Shown: positions 1 through 9,138 of the stretch, piece by piece
Position numbering within the stretch: position 1 is the first letter of the stretch
Layout: every line of letters starts with the position of its first letter
Assembly (NCBI RefSeq): GCF_012849375.1
Contig: NZ_CP051684.1
Location: 744,001 to 808,000 of the forward strand
DNA from: Duganella dendranthematis
Lineage (GTDB): Bacteria > Pseudomonadota > Gammaproteobacteria > Burkholderiales > Burkholderiaceae_D
Length of the DNA stretch: 64,000 bases
Reading direction: 5' to 3'
Notes under the pieces: generated by a model
What the model was told of the DNA's origin: nothing
Databases searched by the model: none
The model's input: the letters and a program-made list of their open reading frames with translations, nothing else
Position numbers and translations under genes: made by a program

Positions 1-326
1 AGATTGCGCTGTTGTACGCCGAGCACAATACTGCCCAAATCGGGTTGCGGCGATTGGCCCGGCAGATTGAAGGACGGCACCAGCGCAACCAGCGCGCCGA
101 GCAGATTGTCCGAACCGCTGTTGGCCAAATCTTCCTGCGTGAGGACGTCGATCGGCGAGGCGCTATTCTCCACAGTGCGTCCACTCACGCGCGAACCGGT
201 AACCACCACCACACTCCCCTCCGCGCCCGGATCGGCCGCCTGCGCGGGCGCAATCAGGGCCAGGGAAACCGCCAGAGCCAGCGCAGTTAATGGAACGTTG
301 TGGTGATCTTTTGGATTTGAACTCAT
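1..326 (-). CDS. TonB-dependent receptor, N-terminal fragment (runs off the window)
   Basis: This is the first 108 codons of an outer-membrane TonB-dependent receptor whose remainder lies left of the window. It begins with a signal peptide of about 30 residues ending APAQA, followed by a TonB-box-like stretch (SVVVVTGSRV) and the start of the plug domain (SPIDVLTQEDLANSG, then VPSFNLPGQ). This order is typical of receptors that carry substrates across the outer membrane using TonB energy. The ATG at 324-326 is the only start that includes the signal peptide. It is transcribed away from the DUF6152 gene with a spacer of 134 bp. The substrate cannot be inferred from this fragment. Confidence 0.82.
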   Translation of the reverse strand, partial: MSSNPKDHHNVPLTALALAVSLALIAPAQAADPGAEGSVVVVTGSRVSGRTVENSASPIDVLTQEDLANSGSDNLLGALVALVPSFNLPGQSPQPDLGSIVLGVQQRN

Positions 327-460
327 CTCGGCGCTTTCATCATTTAGTGAACGAAAGCCCGATTTTCCACGCGGCACACACTGCTGTCGAAGAATAAAAC
401 CTCACACCGATATGCGGCCCGGCAGCGTAAGCTAATTACAATATTGAATCAATCGTTGAC

Positions 461-904
461 TCAGGCACCAGCCGGCTTCGGCGTCTCGGCAGGCTTGCTG
501 TCGCCGGGGCCGCCATCGCCATCGGTGCCGCCATTGATCACGCGGCCGTCGGGCAAGGTCACCACGCGGCCATCAATCAAACGCACGCCGGCCTTCTTGA
601 CCAGGTAGCCATCCACGATCAGCGTATCGCCAACTTTCACGTCGCCCTTTTTGAAACCGCGACGCGACAAGGCGCCCGGTCCCGCACCTTCCACCGCCCA
701 GCTGTTGGTGACGCCCTTGCTGTCGACCACGTCGACGTGGAAATAACTGTGCGGGTTGGTCCATTCAATTTTGGTGAGCGTCCCTTTCAGGCGTATCGGT
801 TTGTTGGCGTCGAACAGCGCGGCAAAGGAATGGTGGGCAGAGGCCAGCGGGCCAACTGTCAAAGCCGCCAGAACCAGCACGGCGCGGGGGAAAATTTTCT
901 TCAA
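461..904 (-). CDS. DUF6152 family exported protein
   Basis: A small exported protein of 147 aa. A hydrophobic signal segment ends at about residue 23 (PLASA), directly before HHSFAALFD, the His-His start typical of DUF6152 proteins. The mature part is beta-rich (GTLTKIEWTNPHSYFHV) and ends in a Gly/Pro-rich tail. I place the start at a TTG (902-904) preceded by GGAG. An ATG further upstream at 949 would add 15 residues that spoil the signal peptide. No reaction is known for this family. It lies divergently from two secreted paralogues (1066-2996), so the three may act on the same periplasmic process; that is inference. Confidence 0.7.
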   Translation of the reverse strand: MKKIFPRAVLVLAALTVGPLASAHHSFAALFDANKPIRLKGTLTKIEWTNPHSYFHVDVVDSKGVTNSWAVEGAGPGALSRRGFKKGDVKVGDTLIVDGYLVKKAGVRLIDGRVVTLPDGRVINGGTDGDGGPGDSKPAETPKPAGA

Positions 905-1065
905 GGTGGATCTCCAATAGCTGACGAGGTGCGTGCAGCTTACCTGCAAATATGTCCCCGACCAAACGCGTACTTAAGATATGGATATGCAATAAGCTTA
1001 TTGGACGGGGTGCGTGCTTGCTGGCAAATTACGCTTTCCTTAAATCACTTCCCCAAGAGAATCCA

Positions 1066-2049
1066 ATGCCTCTTCGAATCAATCCGCTGCATATGGCGGT
1101 TGGCTTGGCTCTATCCGCGGCAGCCTTGTCGGCCTCTGCGCAATACCGCGATGAAGCCAAGCCGGATAGCATCACCACCAAGTCCGAAGCCATCTGGCTC
1201 GGCACTGAATATGCTGGCAAGCCTGTCAGCACGCCGCGTGATGCCAAAGGCAAACCGCTGCTGAATGGCTATTGGAAGCTGCTGCACGAAGCCGACAAGC
1301 CCGACGGCAATCTGGGGAAGGATTTGCCGAATTTCCAGTTGCCCTACACGGCAGCCGGCAAGGCTGCGCTGGCCGCCAACACCAAAATCGTTGATCCGGA
1401 AGCGCGCTGCATCGTCACCGGCATCCCGCGCGCGCTCACTGCCGTGCTGCCGTTTGAAATTCAACATAACGGTGTGCGCTTTGCCAGCTTTCATCAACTG
1501 GGTTGGCATCGCCTGGCCTGGCTGGACGACCGCAAGCCAGCGCCAGATCCCGATCCGCGTTACAGCGGCAACGGCATCGGCAAGTGGGACGGCGATACGC
1601 TGGTGATTCGTTCGCATGCGTTCAAGGGCAGCGGCGAAGGCCGGGTCTGGGCCGATGACAATGCCAATCCCATCAGCACTGAGGCCGTGCTGGTTGAGCG
1701 TTGGACACGTCCCGATTATCACCACCTGAATCTGGAATTCACCCTGACCGATGCCAAGTATTACAGCAAGCCGATCAAGTACACGCGCAAGTTTGTACTG
1801 GCGCCGGAAGGTGAAGCGCTGAAGGAGTTTTCCTGCGAGTGGAACACCCACTGGGTCACCACGCAACTGGAGCCGGGACCAGGCAAGATCGGCGCCGACG
1901 GCAATCGCTACTTCGGGCCGGACAAGCAGCTCGTGCCGGACTGGCCCTTGGGCGCGGTGGACGACGACGGTCGCGGCACCGGCTACTGGCTATATCGCAA
2001 AAACAAACCGAAACCATCGGATTTGCCACCCAAGCCGGAGGCCAAGTGA
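1066..2049 (+). CDS. secreted protein of unknown function, first of a tandem pair
   Basis: A 327-aa exported protein with a signal peptide (residues 1-25, ending SASA). It shares several motifs with the next gene: GIPR followed by LPFEIQ, WDGDTLVI at residue 174, an ERWTRPDYHHL stretch with His219-His220, and a KYTRKF segment near the C terminus. The pair therefore looks like a tandem duplication of one domain. I recognise this as a family common in environmental Gram-negative bacteria near DUF6152 genes, but know no biochemical role. The ATG at 1066 has a purine-rich AAGAGA upstream. The longer reading from 952 has no signal peptide at its start and was rejected. The paired His and aromatic residues could form a ligand or metal site; this is inference. 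Confidence 0.7.
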   Translation: MPLRINPLHMAVGLALSAAALSASAQYRDEAKPDSITTKSEAIWLGTEYAGKPVSTPRDAKGKPLLNGYWKLLHEADKPDGNLGKDLPNFQLPYTAAGKAALAANTKIVDPEARCIVTGIPRALTAVLPFEIQHNGVRFASFHQLGWHRLAWLDDRKPAPDPDPRYSGNGIGKWDGDTLVIRSHAFKGSGEGRVWADDNANPISTEAVLVERWTRPDYHHLNLEFTLTDAKYYSKPIKYTRKFVLAPEGEALKEFSCEWNTHWVTTQLEPGPGKIGADGNRYFGPDKQLVPDWPLGAVDDDGRGTGYWLYRKNKPKPSDLPPKPEAK

Positions 2050-2075
2050 ATAGAATCAATACGGAGATCAGGTGC

Positions 2076-2996
2076 ATGAGCTTGGCGAAAAGTGTCTTGT
2101 TATTGAGTGTACTGGCGGCCTCGAGCGGCAACGCGCTGGCGCAAAAAAAGCCGGCTGCCACGCGTCCGGCGCAGGCCCAGGCTGATAGCGGCGATGCGGA
2201 AACTGAAATGTTCAGGCCGTTCATCTACAACGGCCCGCCAGTCGCGACGCCGCGCCTGTCGGATGGCAAGCCGGACTTGAGTGGGTTCTGGCAAGGTGCG
2301 CGTGAAAAAGGCGTGCCTGGCGGGAATCACGGAAAAGACCAGCCTGGCTTCATTTTGCCGCTGAGCGAAAAGGGCAAGCGGGCGATGATCTACTCGCAAA
2401 ACCATACGCCGGACCCGGAAGCAGTCTGCATCAACGGCGGCATCCCGCGCCACAACAGCAGCGGGCTGCCGTTTGAAATCCTGCAGACCACCGACCGCTT
2501 CAGTACGCTCTATCACTACACCACGCACCGTTCGGCGGCTGTCGGCCCCAAGCGCAACTTGCCGCCGAAAGACCAGGTCACCAAGACATATTTCGGCACC
2601 AATGTAGCGTACTGGGACGGCGATACGCTGGTGATTGAAACCACCGGCTTGCGCGATTCTTCGTTCGAGAAAATCTGGCTCGATGAAAACGGCAATCCCA
2701 CCAGCGACCAAACCACCGTGGTCGAACGCTGGTCGCGTCCGGATTACCACCACCTGCAACTGGAAGAGACCGTGACAGACCTGAAGTATTACCGCGCGCC
2801 TTTCAAATTCACGCGCAAGTGGAATTACGGCGGCGACGGGCGCGGCGTAGGCGAATACTCCTGCAACGAGAACAATGTCGAGCGCGAACATATCGGACCG
2901 GGAGCCGGCGTGATCGGTCCAGACGGCGGCCGCGGCTTCGGCTATAACACCCCCTTGCCTAAAACCCCACCTGGTCCGGACGCCTACGATTTATGA
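2076..2996 (+). CDS. secreted protein of unknown function, second of a tandem pair
   Basis: A 306-aa exported paralogue of the preceding gene. The signal peptide ends GNALA at about residue 24. It carries LSDGKPDLSGFWQG, GGIPR with LPFEILQ, WDGDTLVIETTG at residue 180, RPDYHHLQLEETVTDLKYY with His225-His226, and FKFTRKW. The DGKPDLSGFW signature is common in this family and is missing from the upstream copy, which has a shorter equivalent. GGAG lies about 9 nt before the ATG at 2076. The gene begins 26 bp after its paralogue and its stop overlaps the next start (ATGA at 2993), so the three genes very likely form one transcript. Confidence 0.72.
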   Translation: MSLAKSVLLLSVLAASSGNALAQKKPAATRPAQAQADSGDAETEMFRPFIYNGPPVATPRLSDGKPDLSGFWQGAREKGVPGGNHGKDQPGFILPLSEKGKRAMIYSQNHTPDPEAVCINGGIPRHNSSGLPFEILQTTDRFSTLYHYTTHRSAAVGPKRNLPPKDQVTKTYFGTNVAYWDGDTLVIETTGLRDSSFEKIWLDENGNPTSDQTTVVERWSRPDYHHLQLEETVTDLKYYRAPFKFTRKWNYGGDGRGVGEYSCNENNVEREHIGPGAGVIGPDGGRGFGYNTPLPKTPPGPDAYDL

Positions 2997-3601
2997 TCAT
3001 ACCCACACGCCATCTTCGACGCCTGATCGGGCTGGCAGCGTTGGCGCTGCTGGCGGCATGCAAACCGCAACCGGAAACGCCCGCGCCCACGAAAGCGGCA
3101 TTCGTCAATATACCGCCCTATGCGGCGCAGATCACCTTGCAGGATCTGATGAATCAGATCGTCGATCCGGAAGCCGACGTGATCTGGAACGCCACCGGCT
3201 CCATCGCCACCAAGAAAGGCGTCGTCGAGAATTACCCCAGAACAGATGCAGATTGGGAAGCGCAGCGACGGGCCGTATTGCGTCTGCTGGAAGCCAGCAA
3301 CTTGCTGTTGATACCTGATCGCAAAGTAGCCGATACGCCGTTTGAATCGGCCGGCCCCGGTGTCTACAGTTCGGCTGAAGTCCAGCATCAAATCGACACG
3401 CGCCGCGCCGTCTTCAACAGCATGGCGCTGAACCTGCGCGGCGCTGCGCAAGAACTGCTGAAGGCCACGGACACGCGCAATGTGAAGGCCTTATTGGAAT
3501 TGGGCGATGCCCTGGACAAAGCATGCGAAAGTTGCCACAAAACGTTTTGGTACCCGGATGAAAAAGTCCCGTACCCCCCGTTGAAGCCACCTTCGCCATG
3601 A
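2993..3601 (+). CDS. haem-binding lipoprotein, cytochrome c-like
   Basis: A 202-aa predicted lipoprotein (lipobox LLAAC, Cys23) with one covalent haem site, CESCH at residues 178-182, close to the C terminus. A mostly helical body with CxxCH near the end resembles class II cytochromes c (cytochrome c' type), which form four-helix bundles. The start overlaps the preceding stop in an ATGA, implying translational coupling to the two secreted paralogues. A role as periplasmic electron acceptor or donor for those proteins is plausible but unproven. The distal ligand cannot be assigned from sequence alone. Confidence 0.7.
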   Translation: MIIPTRHLRRLIGLAALALLAACKPQPETPAPTKAAFVNIPPYAAQITLQDLMNQIVDPEADVIWNATGSIATKKGVVENYPRTDADWEAQRRAVLRLLEASNLLLIPDRKVADTPFESAGPGVYSSAEVQHQIDTRRAVFNSMALNLRGAAQELLKATDTRNVKALLELGDALDKACESCHKTFWYPDEKVPYPPLKPPSP

Positions 3602-3713
3602 CAAAGGTGTGATTTCACCAGTAGCGCGGCCGAAGCGGTAGAATGACGGGTTACGCACGGGGGCGATTTTCGCTCCCGCAAAACCAGCCTTATCGCACTG
3701 CCGAAAAGAAACA

Positions 3714-6392
3714 ATGACCACCGTCCCGAACGAAATCAACGCCGCCGCCGTCAAGAACAGTCCTACCGAAAAGCTCACGCCGATGATGCAGCAGTACATG
3801 GGCATCAAGAACCAGCATCCCGACATGCTGGTGTTTTATCGCATGGGCGATTTCTATGAGCTGTTCCATGAAGACGCGGAAAAGGCGTCGCGCATTCTCG
3901 GCATTACGCTGACTGCGCGCGGTTCGTCGGGCGGTCAGCCGATCAAGATGTGCGGCGTGCCGTTCCACTCGCTGGAAGGTTATCTGGCCAAGCTGGTCAA
4001 GATCGGCGAATCCTGCGCCATTTGCGAACAGATCGGTGATCCGGCCACCAGCAAAGGCCCGGTCGAACGCAAGGTGATGCGCGTGGTCACGCCAGGCACG
4101 CTGACCGATGCCGATCTGCTGCCGGAAAAATCGGAACGTCCGCTGCTGGCCCTGGCCATCATCAGCCAGCGTAAGGTCGCCACCGCCGGCCTGGCGTGGC
4201 TGTCGCTGGCCAGCGGCGCGCTGCGCCTGATGGAATTCTCCGGCGACGCTCACACGGTCAACACGCGCATCCAGCAGGAGCTGGAACGCATCGCCCCGGC
4301 CGAACTGCTGCGCGGCGATAATGGCGAGCTATTTGAAGAGTACACCGCCTGCCACGTCAACCGCGTGCCGGAGTGGCACTTCGACGTCGTCAGCGGCCAC
4401 AAGGCGCTGCTGGATCAACTGGCCGTGGCCACGCTGACCGGCTTTGGCGCCGATGGCCTGGGCGCGGCATTCGGCGCCGCCGGCGCGCTGCTGCGTTACG
4501 CGCAGTCGACGCAAGGACGCGGCCTGCAACACGTGCGCACGCTGACCACCGAAACGGAAAATGAATTCATCGGCCTCGATGCCGCCACCCGCCGCAACCT
4601 GGAGCTGACCGAAACCATCCGTGGCCAGGAATCGCCGACGCTGTTCTCGCTGCTGGACCACTGCCGCACCACCATGGGGTCGCGCCTGCTGCGCCACTGG
4701 CTGCACCATGCGCGCCGCGACCAGAACATGGCGCGTTCGCGTCATCAGGCCATCGCCGCGCTGGCGCAGGCCGACGCCACAGGTTCGCTGTCGCACACGC
4801 TGGCGCAGGTGCCGGATATCGAACGCATCACGACCCGCATCGCCTTGCTGTCGGCGCGTCCGCGCGACCTGGCCAGCCTGCGCGACGGCCTGGTGCAGCT
4901 GCCGGCGCTGCGTCACGGCATGCAGCGCACGCTGACCGATGCGCAAGGCCTGCTGGCCGCCATCCACGCCGACCTAGCCACGCCGGAGTCCTGCCTCGAT
5001 CTGCTGCAACGCGCCGTCATGCCGGAACCGGCGGTGATGGTGCGCGACGGCGGTGTCATCGCGCGTGGCTTCGACGCGGAGCTGGATGAGCTGCGCGGCC
5101 TGTCGGAAAACGCCGGCCAGTACCTGGTCGACCTGGAGACGCGCGAGCGCGCCCGCACCGGCATCGCCAATCTGCGCGTGGAGTACAACAAGGTGCACGG
5201 CTTCTACATCGAAGTCACCAACGGCCAGGCCACTAAGGTGCCGGACGATTACCGCCGCCGCCAGACGTTGAAGAACTGCGAGCGTTACATCACGCCGGAG
5301 CTGAAGGCGTTTGAAGACAAGGCGCTGTCGGCGCAGGACCGCGCACTGGCGCGCGAGAAGATGCTGTACGACCAGCTGCTTGGCGACCTCGCGCCGTTCA
5401 TCGGTGTGCTGCAAACCATCGCCCGCGCACTGGCGCAGCTGGACACGCTGACCGCCCTCACCGACCACGCGCTGCGCCACAACTGGTGCGCGCCGGAGCT
5501 GGTGGCCACGCCGTGCATCAATATCAAGGAAGGCCGCCACCCGGTGGTGGAGAACCAGATCGAACGCTTCATCGCCAACGATTGCCGCTTCGTCGACGAA
5601 CGCCGCCTACTGCTGATTACCGGTCCTAACATGGGCGGTAAATCGACCTTCATGCGCCAGGTGGCGCTGATTACGCTGCTGGCCTACATGGGCAGTTACG
5701 TGCCGGCGCAAAGCGCCGTGATCGGCCCGATCGACCGCATCTTCACCCGCATCGGCGCCACCGACGATCTGGCCGGCGGCCGTTCGACCTTCATGGTGGA
5801 GATGACGGAAGCTGCCGCGATTCTGAACGGCGCCACCGAAAACTCGCTGGTGCTGATGGACGAAATCGGCCGCGGCACCTCGACCTTCGACGGCCTGGCG
5901 CTGGCGTGGGCGATTGCGCGCCATCTGATCGAGACCAGCCGCAGCTTCTCGCTGTTCGCCACCCACTACTTCGAACTGACGCAGCTGCCGGACAGCCATC
6001 CAACCGCCAGCAATGTGCACCTGTCGGCGGTGGAGCACAAGGACACCATCGTCTTCCTGCACGCAGTGCAGGACGGCCCGGCGTCGCAGAGCTACGGCTT
6101 GCAGGTGGCGCAACTGGCTGGTGTGCCGCAGCCGGTGATCAAGGCCGCGCGCAAGCATCTGGCGCGACTGGAAGCACAGGCGCTGGACGCCACGCCGCAG
6201 CTGGACCTGTTTGCCGCGCCGTCGGTCGACGCCAATGACGAAGAAGTCGCAACGCCGGCCGCCGCCACCAGCCCGGCGATGCGCGAACTGCTCGACGCGC
6301 TGGACGATCTGGACCCAGACGCGCTGACGCCGCGTGAAGCGCTGGACCGCCTGTATCAGCTGAAGCGCCTGACGGAGTCGGCGCAAGCATGA
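3714..6392 (+). CDS. mutS: DNA mismatch repair protein MutS
   Basis: Full-length MutS (892 aa), the cytoplasmic mismatch-recognition ATPase that recruits MutL. The mismatch-binding Phe-x-Glu motif is visible near the N terminus (GDFYELF, from residue 45). The C-terminal ATPase has a Walker A ([11 protein letters not shown]) from about residue 636, then [14 protein letters not shown], the Walker [13 protein letters not shown], and the ATHYFELT switch. Length and domain order match the bacterial family. A TAGAAT hexamer at 3639-3644 could be the -10 of its promoter, giving a leader of roughly 65 nt. The stop overlaps the start of the next gene (ATGA at 6389-6392). Confidence 0.97.
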   Translation: MTTVPNEINAAAVKNSPTEKLTPMMQQYMGIKNQHPDMLVFYRMGDFYELFHEDAEKASRILGITLTARGSSGGQPIKMCGVPFHSLEGYLAKLVKIGESCAICEQIGDPATSKGPVERKVMRVVTPGTLTDADLLPEKSERPLLALAIISQRKVATAGLAWLSLASGALRLMEFSGDAHTVNTRIQQELERIAPAELLRGDNGELFEEYTACHVNRVPEWHFDVVSGHKALLDQLAVATLTGFGADGLGAAFGAAGALLRYAQSTQGRGLQHVRTLTTETENEFIGLDAATRRNLELTETIRGQESPTLFSLLDHCRTTMGSRLLRHWLHHARRDQNMARSRHQAIAALAQADATGSLSHTLAQVPDIERITTRIALLSARPRDLASLRDGLVQLPALRHGMQRTLTDAQGLLAAIHADLATPESCLDLLQRAVMPEPAVMVRDGGVIARGFDAELDELRGLSENAGQYLVDLETRERARTGIANLRVEYNKVHGFYIEVTNGQATKVPDDYRRRQTLKNCERYITPELKAFEDKALSAQDRALAREKMLYDQLLGDLAPFIGVLQTIARALAQLDTLTALTDHALRHNWCAPELVATPCINIKEGRHPVVENQIERFIANDCRFVDERRLLLITGPNMGGKSTFMRQVALITLLAYMGSYVPAQSAVIGPIDRIFTRIGATDDLAGGRSTFMVEMTEAAAILNGATENSLVLMDEIGRGTSTFDGLALAWAIARHLIETSRSFSLFATHYFELTQLPDSHPTASNVHLSAVEHKDTIVFLHAVQDGPASQSYGLQVAQLAGVPQPVIKAARKHLARLEAQALDATPQLDLFAAPSVDANDEEVATPAAATSPAMRELLDALDDLDPDALTPREALDRLYQLKRLTESAQA

Positions 6393-7369
6393 CGCCGCGC
6401 ATGCGCCGCCGCACACTGCCAACCGCCTTGATGGTGCTGGCGGTCATGGCGGCGCATGTTGGCCACGCCGCGCCGACATCGGCGCCGGCAGCGCCGCGCA
6501 ACTTCGAATTCGGCGTCATCGGCCATCCCCTGCAGCACGGTCGCGATGAAGCGGCGCTCAAGCGCGCCATTACAGAAGCGGCGCAAGCCAATCCAGCTTT
6601 CGTCGTCGCCACCGGCATCAAGTCGATCACCGAGCCATGCAGCGACAAGCTGTATGCGCAACGCCGCGAGCTGCTGAATGAATCGTCGGCGCCGATGATT
6701 GTGTCGCTGGCGGGCAGCGACTGGAGCGCGTGCCTCAATTCGGCCGGCCGCTCCAACGCCATCGAACGCCTGAACCGCCTGCGCGAAGTGTTTTACGTCG
6801 ATGCCGAATCGCTCGGCGCGCGCCGCCTGCAGGTAACGCGCTTGTCGGCCACCGCCAAGTTCCGCAGCTATGCGGAGAACTCGCACTGGGAATACGGCAA
6901 GGTGCTATTCGCCACCATCAACCTGCCGGCCAATAACAACCACTATCGCCCGGAAGCGGGCCGCAACAGCGAATTCGAAGACCGGCTGGTGGCCAACCGC
7001 GCGTGGCTGCATCGGCTATTCACGCTGGCCGAACGCGAAAAAATGCATGGCCTGGTGCTGTTCTCGGATGGCGATGCCGGCGTCACGGCGGAAGAAGGTT
7101 TTTCGCTGCTGTCCAGTTTCCGGACCAAACAGGATGGCTTTGCCGAAGCGCGCAAACAGATTCGCAGCATGGCGGAAAAATACAAAGGGACGGTATTGCT
7201 GATTGATGCCCAGCCGGTAGCGCCGGGAGCGCATCCTGAACCGGCCATTCAATGGCGCGGCAATGTGGGGCATGTGACCATGACCTCGGACTGGGCCGAA
7301 GTGCACGTAACGCCGGGCGCCGCCGCCCTGTTCTCCATCAAGGGCGGCAGCGCCGCGGCAAGCGACTAA
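6389..7369 (+). CDS. secreted protein, possibly metallophosphoesterase-like, coupled to mutS
   Basis: A 326-aa protein with an N-terminal hydrophobic signal ([19 protein letters not shown], cleavage near residue 28). The mature part has alternating strand/helix segments: [64 protein letters not shown]. The overall plan recalls calcineurin-like phosphoesterases, but the usual metal-binding sequence D-x-H(x)n-GD-x-x-D is not clearly present, so catalysis is doubtful. Translation is coupled to mutS through an ATGA overlap, which is unexpected for an exported protein and does not by itself imply a repair role. Function unknown. Confidence 0.65.
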   Translation: MTPRMRRRTLPTALMVLAVMAAHVGHAAPTSAPAAPRNFEFGVIGHPLQHGRDEAALKRAITEAAQANPAFVVATGIKSITEPCSDKLYAQRRELLNESSAPMIVSLAGSDWSACLNSAGRSNAIERLNRLREVFYVDAESLGARRLQVTRLSATAKFRSYAENSHWEYGKVLFATINLPANNNHYRPEAGRNSEFEDRLVANRAWLHRLFTLAEREKMHGLVLFSDGDAGVTAEEGFSLLSSFRTKQDGFAEARKQIRSMAEKYKGTVLLIDAQPVAPGAHPEPAIQWRGNVGHVTMTSDWAEVHVTPGAAALFSIKGGSAAASD

Positions 7370-7382
7370 GGTCTACAACCGA

Positions 7383-7925
7383 TTAGTGAATCGGGTGGAT
7401 GGCGACGTGGTCGCCCTCTTCGCCTTCGTCGTCCTCGTCACCGTGGTGGTGGCCGTGGGCGCCGTGCACGTGACCGTGGGCGATTTCTTCGTCGGTGGCT
7501 TCGCGCACGTCAGCGACGCTCAGCGAGAAGCGCAGTGCCATACCGGCCAGCGGATGATTGCCGTCCAGGACCACTTTGTCGTCAGCGATATCGGTCACGG
7601 TGAAGATCATGGCCTCATCGTCGCCTTCGCCGTCCGGCATGCCTTCAAACTGCATACCCACTTCCAGCGGTTCCGGCAGGCGGTTACGCGCCTCGACCTT
7701 GACCAGCGCTGCGTCGTAATCGCCGAACGCATCTTCCGGTTCGATCTGGATAATCGACGAGTAGCCGACTTCCTTGCCATCCAGTTCTTCTTCGATTTTC
7801 GGCAGGGTGTTCTCGTAGCCACCGTGCAGGTAAACCATAGGCTGACGGCCGTCTTCGATCAGATTGTCCTGGGCATCGGACAGTTTATAGTTCACAGTCA
7901 CGACTGTATTCTTGGCAATCTTCAT
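7383..7925 (-). CDS. slyD: FKBP-type peptidyl-prolyl isomerase SlyD
   Basis: A 180-aa cytoplasmic prolyl isomerase/chaperone of the SlyD type. The N terminus MKIAKNTVVTVNYKL and the YLHGGYENTLPKIEEEL segment mark the FKBP domain, interrupted by the insert-in-flap chaperone domain (residues about 65-125). The C-terminal tail is rich in His, Asp and Glu (HGHVHGAHGHHHGDEDDE), as in SlyD proteins that bind nickel for hydrogenase or urease maturation. The start at 7925 matches the family; an in-frame ATG three codons upstream is also possible. GAAAGG precedes it and a TATAAT -10 lies at 7956-7961. It is convergent with the mutS-linked gene, 13 bp away. Confidence 0.93.
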   Translation of the reverse strand: MKIAKNTVVTVNYKLSDAQDNLIEDGRQPMVYLHGGYENTLPKIEEELDGKEVGYSSIIQIEPEDAFGDYDAALVKVEARNRLPEPLEVGMQFEGMPDGEGDDEAMIFTVTDIADDKVVLDGNHPLAGMALRFSLSVADVREATDEEIAHGHVHGAHGHHHGDEDDEGEEGDHVAIHPIH

Positions 7926-7955
7926 GTTATGCATCCTTTCTGTAATTAGCCCCGG

Positions 7956-7961
7956 ATTATA
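7956..7961 (-). promoter_or_regulatory. -10 box of the slyD promoter
   Basis: Read on the minus strand this is a perfect TATAAT, 30 nt before the slyD start codon. No convincing TTGACA-like -35 is visible at 16-18 bp spacing, so the assignment rests on the -10 alone and its position in the divergent slyD/AraC spacer. Confidence 0.5.
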
Positions 7962-8046
7962 CCTTGGATCGGCGCGGGGCCGCTTTGCCACGCTGGCCGC
8001 ATAAGGATATGCCGAATCCGTTCTGGCCGCAGCACGCCACACGTTT

Positions 8047-8052
8047 TACAAT
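8047..8052 (+). promoter_or_regulatory. -10 box (TACAAT) 7 nt before the AraC-family start
   Basis: TACAAT followed by 7 nt and then the ATG at 8060. This places the expected transcription start at or next to the A of the start codon, predicting a leaderless mRNA. The same layout recurs at 13660, 20650, 23179, 35678 and 54232. There is no good -35. Confidence 0.45.
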
Positions 8053-8059
8053 CATGGCC

Positions 8060-8974
8060 ATGCAAGCCGCCACCTCCGACAAACTCGCCCAATGGCTGTT
8101 AAACAGCATCGAGCTGGATGCCGCCGCGCTGCACGTGGGCCGCTATTGCGGGCCATGGCGCGCCTCCACGGCCGGCAAGGCGCTGGCCAGCTTCCACCTG
8201 GTGCTGGAAGGCGACTGCTATCTGCACATCGACGGCCAGCCGCCGCTGCACCTGCAGGCGCGCGACGGCGTGTTCCTGATGAGCGACGTGCCGCACTTCC
8301 TCAGCCCTTCGGCCGATCCGGCCATCCCGCTAAAGCGCCCGGCCATGCGGCCGCTGGGCGGCGCGGCGGAGCCGGACAGCGCCGGACTGGCCTGCGGCTT
8401 CTTCCGCTTCAGCGGCGCTTTGAGTCCGCTGGTGGTGGCGTCCTTCCCCGCTTACCTGGTGTGCCGCAGCGGCGACGCTGCGCTGGGCCACACCGCAGCG
8501 CTGTTCGACATGATCCTGGCCGAAACTGGCGGCGATCCGGACAAGCCATCGCCGCTGATTGCGCGGCTGGTGGAGCTGCTGTTCTTCTACCTGATCCGCC
8601 ACGCCAGCCAGCGCGAAGCCCTGAGCGCCGGGCTGCTGGCGTTGGCGCAGCGCGGCGAGTTCATGGCACTGCTGGACCAGATGCTGCAAAGTCCCGGCGA
8701 AGAGTGGTCGATCGCGCGCATGGCAGCGGCTGCGCATATGTCGCGGGCGGCCTTCTGCAAGCACTTCACCGGTGCTGGCGGTGTCACGCCGGCGCAGTTC
8801 CTGCTGCACCTGCGCATGCGGCTGGCCACGCAGCGGCTGAACGCCGGCGACTCGGTCGAGCAAGCGGCCAGCCATGTGGGCTATCAGTCGCATGCCGCAT
8901 TCACGCGCGCCTTCAAACGCATCGTCGGCGAGCAGCCCGGCGCTTATCGCCGGCAACTGCGCGCCGCCGGATGA
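8060..8974 (+). CDS. AraC-family transcriptional regulator with cupin-type sensor domain
   Basis: A 304-aa regulator. The N-terminal half (about residues 15-190) matches the cupin sensor of AraC relatives: SFHLVLEGDCYLHIDG, then LQARDGVFLMSDVPHFL. The C-terminal 100 residues carry the double helix-turn-helix: WSIARMAAAAHMSRAAFCKHF, then VEQAASHVGYQSHAAFTRAFK and a final GAYRR. I prefer the ATG at 8060 because a TACAAT box ends 7 nt earlier, implying leaderless transcription; the ATG two codons upstream at 8054 is the alternative. It is divergent from slyD and lies upstream of the 9139-13586 operon in the same direction, which makes it a candidate regulator of that operon (inference). Confidence 0.88.
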   Translation: MQAATSDKLAQWLLNSIELDAAALHVGRYCGPWRASTAGKALASFHLVLEGDCYLHIDGQPPLHLQARDGVFLMSDVPHFLSPSADPAIPLKRPAMRPLGGAAEPDSAGLACGFFRFSGALSPLVVASFPAYLVCRSGDAALGHTAALFDMILAETGGDPDKPSPLIARLVELLFFYLIRHASQREALSAGLLALAQRGEFMALLDQMLQSPGEEWSIARMAAAAHMSRAAFCKHFTGAGGVTPAQFLLHLRMRLATQRLNAGDSVEQAASHVGYQSHAAFTRAFKRIVGEQPGAYRRQLRAAG

Positions 8975-8987
8975 CCCCAAGACGAAA

Positions 8988-9015
8988 GGGTCAGACCCCG
9001 TACGGGGTCTGACCC
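8988..9015. repeat. 28-bp perfect palindrome of the GGGGTCWGACCCC family
   Basis: Two 14-nt arms, GGGTCAGACCCCGT and its exact reverse complement, meet at a central GTAC. It lies in the 164-bp gap between the AraC gene and the AhpD-like gene. A sister element sits at 13613-13642, so the pair brackets the five-gene operon. Degenerate copies lie at 30729 and 38196. In RNA it would form a very stable hairpin and could act as a terminator, but there is no T tract. It resembles REP-type dispersed elements. Confidence 0.85.
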
Positions 9016-9138
9016 TGGCCGCAGCGCTGTGCGGGTTGCCCATAAAAAGACGTTTGAACACAAAAGCGCGACTTTTGGACATGGTGTCAAATCCGTGGCG
9101 CGCTGATAATATGTCGTCAATGTTTATGAAAGCCCACC

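Noticed and set aside
952..1065. The upstream in-frame extension of the secreted gene at 1066
   Set aside because: It would put a 38-residue non-signal sequence before the signal peptide and runs through the divergent promoter region.
6389..7369. Calling this gene a confirmed metallophosphoesterase
   Set aside because: The metal-ligand pattern is not clearly present, so only a possible fold relation is noted.
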